64,000 nucleotides of DNA from Bathymodiolus brooksi. Its lineage: Eukaryota > Mollusca > Bivalvia > Mytilida > Modiolidae. The DNA is taken from positions 36,197,331-36,261,330 of the forward strand of contig OY804583.1 in NCBI GenBank assembly GCA_963680875.1, written 5' to 3'. The notes beneath the pieces were generated by a model. The model did not search any database. It was not told the origin of the DNA and was given only the letters and a program-made list of their open reading frames with translations. This document shows positions 30,806 through 42,900 of this stretch, piece by piece; position 1 is the first letter of the stretch, and each line of letters opens with the position of its first letter. The position numbers and the translations under genes are program-made.

Positions 30806-31129
30806 AATAGATCTACAAACAAAAATAGTCCGACATGAATTATTTTACTTAACATTTTGTTTTTCTTCGGTCTATTATACATAAGTAATAAAAAAAGATT
30901 CTAATGAAGAAGAAAAAATTGTTTTACACATAGGGAGGTCTTATATATGTAGTATTTTGTCCTCAGTAGTCATGTCCACTAAAATTCGTGAATATAGTCT
31001 TTCCTTTTTCACTTACGATTATCCTACAACAGTTCCAGCTTTCAATTTTAACTGAACTATGATTTTTTAGAAAACTTTATAAAAAAAAAAATTTAATCTG
31101 AAAAATAATTCATTGATCGTACAATAGTG

Positions 31130-31930
31130 TAATGTCAGAGAAATGGACTAAGATAAAGGAGAATGCACTCGAAGTGTAGATTCTTAAAAATAATCTATCA
31201 ACAAGACCCGTAAGGGTCGAGTGTATTTTCTTACATAATACATTTCCATCTGCAACTGTGTTTTCATTTTATATTTTTACCCTTTTAATGTTTAGAAAGC
31301 CAAATAAGACAACAATTAACAAAAATAAAACGATAATTTGCTATTGACATACGTACACAGTATGTGGCCAAAAATATTGGCGCATGTAAAAAAATCAAAG
31401 TCAATTTTATGTGTGACATCCGATTCTCTTTTATATTTAGATATTTCGAGGTCTTTCAAGTGTCCAAAATGTTCAGATCGACAACAACCTATGCAATCAA
31501 TTCCTATCACCACTAACATTGTTAGTTCGAATCCTGCTCAGGTGTACTCCATTCAACATTATGTCAGTTCTGAACATAAATTATGCCAGATTTGAAATAC
31601 TTGTAACATGATTATATACATTGATCAATTATTCATTGAAAGAACTTGATATTTTTTGTAACAATCCTTACTATCAATAGTCATATATCTTAATAATTGA
31701 GTACAAATGTATTATAGTGTGATCACCGTATCCGTTAGACGGAAGTTTTGAAACTCAAGGCAGAAATTAAAAAGCCCAGCAGGTGTTCGATACCCACAAA
31801 ATATTTACAACACTTGTTTAAGCCTAAAATAGTCAAAGGTTAAAGTTCATATGCACAAGAACAAAACAATATACTACAGACTCTTTAACATAATCCACTG
31901 TTCGACGTGTGACATCACAACAATGTATTA
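31130..31930 (-). mobile_element. Dispersed about 0.8-kb element, copy B (inverted relative of 3096-3850)
   Basis: On the minus strand the order 'gatgtcacacgtcgaac', 'ctattttaggctta', 'tgctgggctttt', 'aatttatgttcagaactgac', 'acttgaaagacctcg' and 'tgaaaacacagttgcaga' mirrors copy A. It then ends 'ccatttctctgacattacac'. A tRNA-like stretch with B box 'gttagttcgaatcctgctc' (31519-31540, plus strand) is present here but not in copy A. The two short open frames across it are not genes. Confidence 0.65.
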
Positions 31931-33060
31931 CTATAAATATACGCGTTGTCAACGTTACAACTCCATGCATGTGTTTACTCTACTGTGATGATGGATACGA
32001 GACCGTGCCTACCGTATTGTTCATTTTTACTGAAAAATATCTTCTAGTTCCTAATGTCAAACGTCTTAAAAAAAAATCATTACGAGATTTATTTTTTTAT
32101 TCGGAGCAAACTTTTGTCAGAATCTTCAAACTCTTCTTAAGTCCTTTATCTTATACTGGTAATAAAAATAAAAACATAAGCCTCAATATATGCGGCTTGC
32201 GTTGTTTAATTTATAAGAGATATTTACCCCGAATAAAGGCAATATTTAAATGATACAGTTCTATTGAAACAAAAGAAGTGGTCCGTATTTGATATAACAG
32301 GTTTCCTTTTCAACAAGAGTATCCAGGTAAAGGCTGGGTCTACGCACATTCGAATGAAAATATCTTTTTTTTTCATTTTGGATGTTGGTATCTTTTGGTC
32401 ACGTCTGACCCCTTTTATCTCGGACATAGTATGAACTCTCGTCGCAATATTTTTTTTCATTTCTGAACAAAATTCCAACAAATCATAAACTTTTTAGAGG
32501 AAAAGAAGATTAAAATGTGAAAAGCATACAGACGACGACGAACCAAAAACTGATGATACTAGCTCACATGACTTTTTGGGTCGTTGAATTGAAAAGGTTT
32601 TGGATATTTGAAATATTTAACCACTGCGTTCTATTTATAGTAACAAAAAAATTGGATGGGTGGCCCAGCATTATAGGCCCCCTGGCAAAACAGTGCACTG
32701 AGGCCCCTAACTACACAACCACTCACAGGAATAAAAATGTAAATGGTCGATAAAATTAAACATATATTAATTATATTGGTATTAAGTTCCAACATGCTCA
32801 GTGTTTAAACATGAAACGAGGGCAACGCAAAGCGTGGCGTATCCCCTCGCCTAAAAATTTGACCCGGTGACCTTGAACTTTGACCAGATTCTCTTAAGGG
32901 CTAAGTATGTACCAAGTTTGATCAAAATCCATTGAAGGATGTTGATTCTAGAGTGTTCACAAGGATGTTACGGAAAGACGGACGTGGGAAGCGGGAGGAA
33001 GGACGGACGAGGACGGATGGTAGCGTTACTATATTCCTTCGCAACTTCGTTGGGGAGGGG
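31931..33060. other. Intergenic sequence with old repeat fragments
   Basis: The 114-codon plus-strand frame (31909-32253) and the 85-codon minus-strand frame (32224-32481) are unrecognised and overlap repeats. 32640-32740 has a G/C-rich 'ggcccagcattatagg' / 'gaggcccctaactacac' block that may be a transposon end. 32870-32990 is the mollusc-type 'accaagtttgatcaaaatcc' repeat leading into ggacggac repeats. No gene can be supported. Confidence 0.45.
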
Positions 33061-33265
33061 TACCTATAAAGAGCGAAACGAAATAAAAACGAAACGAAAC
33101 GAAATCAACGAAAACGAAACGAAACGAAACGAAACGAAATCAACGAAATAGAAACGAAATGAAACGAAACCAACGAAAGCAAAACGAAATAGACTGATAT
33201 GAAGAAAATGGAAGGAAAATAATAAACGACAAAACGAAATAAAGAAAAAAGAAGAAGATAATTCG
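33040..33265 (+). mobile_element. Element with internal AACGA array, plus-strand copy
   Basis: The left flank 'gttggggaggggtaccta' and 'taaagagcgaaacgaaat', then AACGA-type units, then 'gaaaatggaaggaaaataat'. The same flank-array-flank order exists on the minus strand at 35190-35350, so the array is part of a mobile unit and not a random microsatellite. Confidence 0.65.
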
Positions 33266-33675
33266 ATTTTTTAAATACAATAATTTTGATTATTTGTAAC
33301 CCATCTTGCATGTATGTCCGTTACAGTGCTCCTCACGTACATTATCCGCAACTCGACCCAAGCCGGGTTTGCTTGCCGACAAACTTTCAGAAGTTCAAAT
33401 GTCATATGTTTATTTGTGTATGTGTGTGTGTCAGTATTAATGAATTATAAAGTTTCTGGAGTGGGCATATAGAAAAAAAATGGGGGATATGAGGGGGTAT
33501 TTTCATAGATTGGGATATTGAGGGTTCATTATTCGTCTGATTTTATTACGATTTTCGTTTGTATTCCACATAAATTTGCCTATTTGTAAATCAAACAGGA
33601 TGGTCTTGAGTTTCAGATTCTGGGCATTATTTGACTACTTGATTTTCCCGACTTGTCACGTTTAATCCCCATGCA

Positions 33676-33990
33676 CCCCCCCCCCCCCCATACACACACT
33701 TGTCAATATGACGGAACTATTAACGACTGTCATACAAGTGGGAGGTTTGACCCATCATTTTCTTGGAAGATGCCTGTACCAAGTCGGGAATATGATAGTT
33801 GTTTTCTAGTTTCACATTTGGTCATTTCTTAGGATTAGAGAATTTACATGTACCGATTGTTTTTATACTTGGTAACGTCTTGTGGTTGGACGAGTGGCAT
33901 CTGCCTATCTGCTATCAGAACCCACCATTTTCCTGGGAAAATGCCTGTACCAAGTCAGGAATGTGTTGTTTTTCAGTTGTTCCGTTGATT
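33676..33990 (+). repeat. Poly-C tract and a paired mussel-type repeat
   Basis: A run of about 16 C at 33676-33692 is followed by two diverged copies of one block: 'cccatcattttcttggaag' with 'atgcctgtaccaagtcggga' (about 33750-33790) and 'cccaccattttcctgggaa' with 'atgcctgtaccaagtcagga' (about 33920-33961). I recall this motif from mytilid intergenic DNA. From 33991 to 34640 nothing further can be named. Confidence 0.6.
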
Positions 33991-34639
33991 GAAAGCTCAG
34001 ATGGTTGAGCTTCTTATCGGTTTTGTCCGTTTTTGTGGACTTTCCCTTTTGAATGCGCCTTGGAGTACGGTACCATTGTTATTAACTTTATTCGGTAGTG
34101 TGCGAACAGATCTGGCGTAAGGTCTTACCGTTGTTCTTTCCGAGATATACAGGGGTCAAAAAGAACCAACACTATAAACTTTTTATTTCAGATCCTATTG
34201 TTCTATTTTGAAGAACTACAAAAAACCAACAGCAACATAACAGGACGTACAGTGAGCGCCCTCCTTACAGAAGAACTTCTGGAAAAAATAATGCTTACAA
34301 AAACTAAACATAAGAAACTCTGGAAGTTTTATTGAAGTCCATTTGTTGTTTAGGAAGAGTTATGGATAACGCAACAGTATCTTCTCTCTATTGTATAGCC
34401 TTGTATGACACTTACATAGCCTTAAATGACAAAATCCAAAAGTGAAGAAATTTTAGCAAGAACTGTTAAATTGGGAAAACAAAAATAGAAGGTGCACAAT
34501 CCCATTTGGTACTAAAGAATTCATGAAATTAATGAACCTTGCCATATAGTATTAAAGATTTCCTGTAAGATTCATTCAATTCCATCAAGTTGTTAAGGAG
34601 GAATTGCATAGGCAGTGAGGGAAGCACTCACGGACAAAC

Positions 34640-34870
34640 GCACATATACTATATACCCCCTCCCGCTGGATAGCGGGGGCATACAAATATGTGCCGTATC
34701 AAATTTTATTAAAACCGGAAATTTTTTTTGGAGGGTTTTTAATATGAAAAGGATTCAAAGGGAAAAAATGTACTTTTACAAGATATGTAGATTTTTTTAA
34801 ATTTCTAAAGTTAATTTTTGATAGGATTTGTATACCTCCGCCAAAAAAAGATTGGGGTATATAGGACTTC
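34640..34870. mobile_element. MITE-like element with inverted ends
   Basis: 'tatataccccctcccgctgg' with 'gcgggggcatacaaat' on the left faces 'atttgtatacctccgcc' with 'gattggggtatata' on the right. The ends are imperfect inverted repeats around about 140 bases of AT-rich sequence. Immediately after follow 'tccgttcgttcgtttgtccg' repeats. Confidence 0.5.
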
Positions 34871-35189
34871 TGCTGTCCGTTCGTTCGTTTGTCCGTCCGG
34901 TTGTCACACTTTTTCGTCTCTCCAACACACTTTTAAATTTTGCTCGGACGGGGGTATTTATTAGTGAACTTTAACTACTGCACTTCTGTTATTTTAATTC
35001 CTCTCCTTTCAACAGACTTGACGTTGCACTTTATGGTTCCCAAATTTAAAAGAAGCCGCTAAGTGAAAAGGACAGACTCCCGCTGAATAAATGCATAGTA
35101 TTCCTGTTCAATGGTGATCAAATCCTCTCCTCTCCTGATGAAAGACTGACATGTGTGGGAAGTAGTCTAGCATCGTAATTGTGAAAATA

Positions 35190-35350
35190 GGTTTGATTTC
35201 TTTTATCCCCCTATTATTTTTTCTTCCATTTTCTATTTCGTTTTCATTTCGTTGATTTCGTTTCGTTTCGTTTCGCTTTTGTTGATTTCGTTTCGTTTCG
35301 TTTCGTTTCGTTTCTATTTCGTTTCGCACTTTATGGGTGCCCCGTTGGGG
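35190..35350 (-). mobile_element. Element with internal AACGA array, minus-strand copy
   Basis: The minus strand reads 'ggcacccataaagtgcgaaa', AACGA-type units and then 'gaaatagaaaatggaagaaa'. It is the inverted relative of 33040-33265. The stretch 34871-35189 and the following 35351-35760 show no feature that I can support. Confidence 0.65.
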
Positions 35351-35764
35351 AGGTGATAAAAACATACCATACACAACATATGGATAGATGACACTTGATG
35401 GACATTTATCTTATTTATTTATTTTTGTGAGTGTATGGACAACACTGATATCAGCAAGATGTCATTATACGTCTGGTATATTCTTAGCTGTCGCGTAAGA
35501 TCAAGAAGTCCACATGAGTATGTATCGCTCTCCTTGTTAATATAATACATAAAATCTAGAGGGCCACACGAGCCCACATTGTTCTCCTTGTCAAGTGAAT
35601 ATATGTATGCAATGCTTGGGTTCAATTCAGTAAGTAGTTACAGATAGCATACAATTTATTTATGCTTACGTATGGTTTTATGCTAGGGTCCTGCAGTGGA
35701 TTTCTGATAGATACAAAGTTAGTTTACTGAAGCGATTGTGTCTATAAATAGACAGAAACAGACC

Positions 35765-36255
35765 CATTCACCGATTTGACTTGTTTATTTTGTAAAACGG
35801 CAGACCCATTGACCTATATTTCTCGCCTATTTCCTGACGACAGACGCATTGACCTATTTATCTCGTCTATTGACGGATATCGACAGACGCTTTGACTTAT
35901 TTATATCGTCTATTGACGGACAACGACAGACGCATTGACCTATTTGTCTCGTTTATTGACAAACGTCGACAGACCCATTTACCTATTTATCTCATTTATT
36001 GACGGACAACGACAGACGTATTGACCTATTTATCTCGTCTATTAACGGAAAACGACAGATCCATTGCCTTATTTTTCTAATCTTTTGACGGACAACGACA
36101 GACACATTCACCTCTTTTTTTCGTCTATTGACCGACAACGACAGATTCATTGACCTATTTATCTCGTTTATTGACGAACAACGACAGATCCATTGACCTA
36201 TTTATGTCGTTCATTGACGGACAACGTCATTATGCATTGACCTATTTTTCTCCCC
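35765..36255 (+). repeat. 43-bp tandem repeat, about 11 units
   Basis: 'attgacctatttatctcgtc', 'tattgacggacaacgacaga' and 'cgc' repeat with a 43-base step (gacctattt at 35851, then 35894, 35937 and so on). Units are 80-95% alike by eye. The 'tgacggacaacgac' words recall the 56-bp array, but the rest differs. Confidence 0.9.
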
Positions 36256-36439
36256 ATTTGGATAAAGTAGTTCGTTGATTTAAGTGACATACATTTTACT
36301 ATCTTACAAAGGTTCCTGAGTATGACAATATACACGAGCGTTTTCTAGAAATTTGTTTTCTATTGATGAAGTAAATTGTCGATTTATCGATATACTTCGG
36401 TGTATAATCTTTCTCTCATATTCTACATGATAAAGTGTT

Positions 36440-36925
36440 GCCTGTAATCTTGTGAGCATCGTAAATATACCATAAATACTTCTGTCGTAAATATACCACA
36501 AATACTTCTGTCGTAAATATACCACAAATACTTCTTACATGATGCTAAGCTTCAATCAATCATCGTACATATACCACAAATACTTCTTACATGATGCTAA
36601 GCTTCAATCAATCATCGTAAATATACCATAAATACTTCTTACATGATGCTAAGCTTCAATCAATCATCGTAAATATACCATAAATACTTCTTACATGATG
36701 CTAAGCTTCAATCAATCATCGTAAATATACCATAAATACTTCTTACACGATGCTAAGCTTCAATCAATCATCGTAAATATACCATAAATACTTCTTACAT
36801 GATGCTAAGCTTCAATCATTCATCGTAAATATACCACACATACTTGTTACATGATGCTAAGCTTCAATCACTCATGGTAAATATATCACACATACTTCTT
36901 ACATGATGGTAAGCTTCAATCAATC
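36440..36925 (+). repeat. 52-bp tandem repeat with 26-bp half units at its start
   Basis: 'catcgtaaatataccataaa', 'tacttcttacatgatgctaa' and 'gcttcaatcaat' repeat every 52 bases (gatgctaag at 36541, 36593, 36645 and so on, eight units). The first 80 bases contain only the 'cgtaaatataccacaaatac' half, repeated about every 27 bases, which suggests the 52-mer grew from a shorter unit by fusing a second segment. From 36926 to 37890 there is a C-rich low-complexity stretch (37100-37190, cccac/caccc-type) and otherwise nothing that I can name. Confidence 0.9.
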
Positions 36926-38401
36926 AATCTATCTATCAATGATCATAGAAAAAATATTAACATGGAAACATCTGATATCCTATCTTTATTCATGCACATG
37001 TCTCAATGTATTTCAAAATAAAACCGACACACGAATGTACATTATCTACTTTCTTACACACAAAGAACACGAAAAACAATTATATTTAACACATAAAAAG
37101 TACTCACCCACTCCCATACACCCACACATACGCACCACCACCCAACCCCCAAATCCACATCCGAAGTGCCCCGCCCACACACACAGGAATATTTTCTATA
37201 TACAAAGATGATATCTTGTCAATTTATCTGCCTTTAGTATTACATTAGTATTGCATAGGTAGATGAACAAGCCTACCAAAAGACAACTGGCATGCTTATT
37301 GATACGATTTGTGCCTTCACCAATACTTTATGTACACAAAAAGTGAGAACAACAAGATCTTCAGCAAACAGTTGGAAAACAATGAAAAGCAAATGAATGA
37401 ATAAAACAGTTTTTAGTGGGGATAATAAACTGCTTTATTTCGTACTTTATATTCGTCGTACCTTCATGTTGGAGTATATAATCTAGCCAAGCAAAGATTG
37501 TATTATAGGAGATGACTATGAATACATATTATATGAAGACTTTGGGTCCGTGGAAACGGGGAAGGTGTTGCATTTTATATTCCAGCTGTGTTATCTATCT
37601 ATGCATAGAGTACTGAAACTTTGTTATAAGAAATCATGTAACAGCCATTTCTGTAAGTATTTTCTCCAGTGTAGAACATTATTTCTATTGTATTCCATAC
37701 TTCAAAGAATTAACACGCAAGTTAATATAACGAAATGTGATGTGTGATAATAAATATCGACTTTGAATGACACAAGCAATTGATAATTGATGGTGGGGGT
37801 GATGCATTGAACACTTTTATTTAGTTTTTAAATTGATTATGGGAAAATCCACCCATCACCATTCCGACTATTGTACCGTAAATAGTATGTCTTATATCTA
37901 GTACATCAGTATATATCTTCTATGCATCTAGTACATCAGTATATTTCTGTTATGTATCTAGTACATCGGTATATTTCTTTTTTGTATCTAGTACATTGGT
38001 ATATTTCTGTAATGTATCTAGTACATCAGTATATTTCTGCTACGTATCTAGTACATCAGTATATTTCTGCTATGTATCTAGTACATCAGCATACTTCTGT
38101 AATGCATCCAGTACATCAGTATATTTCTGTTATATATCTAGCACATCAGTATATTTCTGTTATGTATCTAGTACACCGGTATATTTCTGTTTTGTATCAA
38201 GAAAATCAGTATATTTCTGCTATGTATCTAGTACATCAGTATATGTATGTTATGTATCTAGTACATCGGTATATGTATGTTATGTATCTAGTACATTGGA
38301 GTATATCTGTGGTGTATCTAGTATATCAGTATATTTCTGCAATGTATCTAGTACATCAGTATATTTCTGTTATGTATCTAGTTCATCGGTATATTTCTGC
38401 T

Positions 38402-39960
38402 ATGTATCTAGTACATCAGTATATTTCTGTTATGTATCTAGTACATCAGTATATTTCTGTTATGTATCTAGTACATCAGTATATTTCTTTTATTTATCTA
38501 GTACATCGGTATATTTATGTTATGTATCTAGTACATCAGTATATTTCTGTTATGTATCTAGTACATCGGCATATTTCTGTTATGTATCTAGTACATTGGT
38601 ATATTTCTGTTATGTATCAAATACATCAGTATATTTCTGTTATGTATCTAGTACATCAGTATATTTCTGCTATGTATCTAGTACATCAGTATATTTCTGC
38701 TATGCATCTAGTACATCAGTATATTTCTGATATGTATCTATTACATCAGTATATTTCTGCTATGTATCTAGTACATCGGTATATGCATGTTATGTATCTA
38801 GTACATTGGAGTATATCTGTGGTGTATCTAGTACATCAGTATATTTCTCCAATGTATCTAGTACATAGGTATATTTCTGTTATGTATCTAGTACATCAGT
38901 ATATTTCTGTTATGTAACTAGTTCATCAGTATATTTCTGCTATGTATCTAGTACATCAGTATATTTCTGTTATGTATCTAGTACATCAGTATATTTCTGT
39001 TATGTATCTAGTACATCAGTATATTTCTGTTATTTATCTAGTACATCGATATATTTCTGTTATGTATCTAGTACATCGGCATATTTCTGTTATGTATCTA
39101 GTACATTGGTATATTTCTGTTATGTATCAAATACATCAGTATATTTCTGTTATGTATCTAGTACATCAGTATATTTCTGCTATGTATCTAGTACATCAGT
39201 ATATTTCTGCTATGCATCTAGTACATCAGTATATTTCTGATATGTATCTATTACATCAGTATATTTCTGCTATGTATCTAGTACATCGGTATATGTATGT
39301 TATGTATCTAGTACATTGGAGTATATCTGTGGTGTATCTAGTACATCAGTATATTTCTCCAATGTATCTAGTACATAGGTATATTTCTGTTATGTATCTA
39401 GTACATCAGTATATTTCTGTTATGTAACTAGTTCATCGGTATATTTCTGCTATGTATCTAGTACATCAGTATATTTCTGTTATGTATCTAGTACATCAGT
39501 ATATTTCTGTTATGTATCTAGTACATCAGTATATTTCTGTTATTTATCTAGTACATCGGTATATTTCTGTTATGTATCTAGTACATCGGCATATTTCTGT
39601 TATGTATCTAGTACATTGGTATATTTCTGTTATGTATCAAATACATCAGTATATTTCTGTTATGTATCTAGTACATCAGTATATTTCTGCTATGTATCTA
39701 GTACATCAGTATATTTCTACTATGCATCTAGTAAATCAGTATATTTCTGATATGTATCTATTACATCAGTATATTTCTGCTATGTATCTAGTACATCAGT
39801 ATATTTCTGTTATGTATCTAGTACATCAGTATATTCCTGTTATGTATCTAGTACATCGGTATATTTCTGTTATGTATCGAGTACATTGGTATATTTCTGT
39901 TATGTATCTAGTACATTGGTATATTTCTGCTATGTATCTAGTATATTGGTATATTTCTGT
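38402..39960 (+). repeat. 510-bp (17-monomer) higher-order units of the 30-bp satellite
   Basis: A series of marked monomers recurs 510 bases apart: 'catcggcatattt', 'tatgtatcaaatacatcag', 'tatgcatctag', 'tctattacatcag', 'cattggagtatatctgtgg', 'tttctccaatg' and 'gttatgtaactagttcatc'. Units start near 38931 and 39441, with a longer 18-monomer version before them. The same pair recurs at 42945-43990 and 54835-55870. Confidence 0.9.
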
Positions 39961-42900
39961 TATGTATCTAGTACATCAGTATATTTCTGCTATGTATCTA
40001 CTACATCAGTATATTTCTGATATGTATCTAGTACATCAGTATATTTCTGCTATGTATCTAGTAAATCAGTATATTTCTGTTATATATCTAGTACATCAGT
40101 ATATTTCTGTTATGTATCTAGTACATCAGTATATTTCTGTTATGTATCTAGTACATCGGTATATTTCTGTTTTGTATCAAGTACATCAGTATATTTCTGT
40201 TATTTATCTGGTACATCAGTATATTTCTGCTCTGTATCTAGTACATCGGTATATTTCTGTTATTTATCTAGTACATCAGTTTATTTCTGTTATGTATTGA
40301 GTACATCAGTATATTTCTGTTATGTATCTAGTACATTAGTATATTTCTGTTATTTATCTAGTACATCAGTATATTTCTGTTATATATCGAGTACATCAAT
40401 ATATTTCTGTTATGTATCTAGTACATTGCTATATTTCTGCTATGTATCTACTACATCAGTATATTTCTGATATGTATCTAGTACATCAGTATATTTCTGC
40501 TATGTATCTAGTAAATCAGTATATTTCTGTTATATATCTAGTACATCAGTATATTTCTGTTATGTATCTAGTACATCAGTGTATTTCTGATATGTATCTA
40601 GTACATCGGTATATTTCTGTTATGTATCTAGTACATCAGTATATTTCTGTTATGTATCTAGTTCATCGGTTTATTTCTGCTATGTATCTAGTACATCAGT
40701 ATATTTCTGTTATGTATCTAGTACATCAATATATTTCTGCTATGTATCTAGTAAATCAGTATATTTTGTTATATATCTAGTACATCAGTATATTTCTGTT
40801 ATGTATCTAGTACATCAGTATATTTCTGTTATGTATCTAGCACATCAATATATTTCTGCTATGTTTCTAGTAAATGAGTATATTTTTGTTATATATCTAG
40901 TACATCAGTATATTTCTGTTAGGTATCTAGTACATCAATATATTTCTGTTAGGTATCTAGTACATTGGTATATTCTGTTATGTATCTAGTACATCGGTAT
41001 ATTTCTGCTATGTATCTAGTACATCGGTATATTTCTGTTATTTATCTAGTACATCAGTATATTTCTGTTATGTATCTAGTACATCAATATATTTCTGCTA
41101 TGTATCTAGTAAATCAGTATATTTTTGTTATATATCTAGTACATCAGTATATTTCTGTTATGTATCTAGTACATCAGTATATTTCTGTTATGTATCTAGT
41201 ACATCAGTATATTTCTGCTATGTATCTAGTACATCAATATATTTCTGCTATGTATCTAGTAAATCAGTATATTTTTGTTATATATCTAGTACATCGGTAT
41301 ATTTCTGTTAGGTATCTAGTACATCAGTATATTTCTGTTTTGTATCTAGTACATTGGTATATTTCTGTTATGTATCTAGTACATTGGTATATTTCTGTTA
41401 TGCATCTAGTACATCATTATATTTCTGCTATGTATCTAGTGCATCGGTTTATTTCTGTTATGTATCTAGTACATCAGTATATTTCTGTTATGTATCTAGT
41501 TCATCGGTATATTTCTGCTATGTATCTAGTACATTGGTATATTTCTGTTATGTATCTAGTACATCGGTATATTTCTGTTATGTATCTAGTACATCAGTAT
41601 ATTTCTGTTATGTATCTAGTACACGGATATATTTCTGTTAGGTATCTAGTACATCAGTATATTTCTGCTATGTATCTAGTACATCAGTATATTTCTGTTA
41701 TGTATCTAGTACATCGGTATATTTCTGTTATGTATCTAGTACATCGTATATTTCTGTTATTTATTTAGTTCATTGGTATATTTCTGTTATGTATCTAGTA
41801 CATCGTATATTTCTATTATGTATTAGTACATTGGTATATTTCTGTTATGTATCTAGTACATCGATATATCTCTGTTATGTATCTAGTACATCGGTATATT
41901 TCTTTTATCTATCTAGTACATCAGTATATTTCTGTTATGTATCTAGTACATCAGTATATTTCTGCTATGTATCTAGTACATTGGTATATTTCTATTAGGT
42001 ATCTAGTACATTGGTATATTCTGTAATGTATCTAGTACATCGGTATATTTCTGTTATGTATCAAGTACATCAGTATATTTCTGCTATGTATCTAATACAT
42101 CAGTATATTTCTGCTATGTATCTAGTACATCGGTATATTTCTGCTATGTATCTAGTACATCGGTATATTTCTGTTATTTATCTAGTACATCAGTATATTT
42201 CTGTTATGTATCTAGTACATCAATATATTTCTGCTATGTATCTAGTAAATCAGTATATTTTTGTTATATATCTAGTACATCAGTATATTTCTGTTATGTA
42301 TCTGGTACATCAGTATATTTCTGTTATGTATCTAGTACATCAGTATATTTCTGCTATGTATCTAGTACATCAATATATTTCTGCTATGCATCTAGTAAAT
42401 CAGTATATTTTTGTTATATATCTAGTACATCGGTATATTTCTGTTAGGTATCTAGTACATCAGTATATTTCTGTTTTGTATCTAGTACATCGGTATATTT
42501 CTGTTATGTATCTAGTACATTGGTATATTTCTGTTATGCATCTAGTACATCATTATATTTCTGTTATGTATCTAGTACATCGGCATATTTCTGTTATGTA
42601 TCTAGTACATTGGTATATTTCTGTTATGTATCAAATACATCAGTATATTTCTGTTATGTATCTAGTACATCAGTATATTTCTGCTATGTATCTAGTACAT
42701 CAGTATATTTCTGCTATGCATCTAGTACATCAGTATATTTCTGATATGTATCTATTACATCAGTATATTTCTGCTATGTATCTAGTACATCGGTATATGC
42801 ATGTTATGTATCTAGTACATTGGAGTATATCTGTGGTGTATCTAGTACATCAGTATATTTCTCCAATGTATCTAGTACATAGGTATATTTCTGCTATGTA

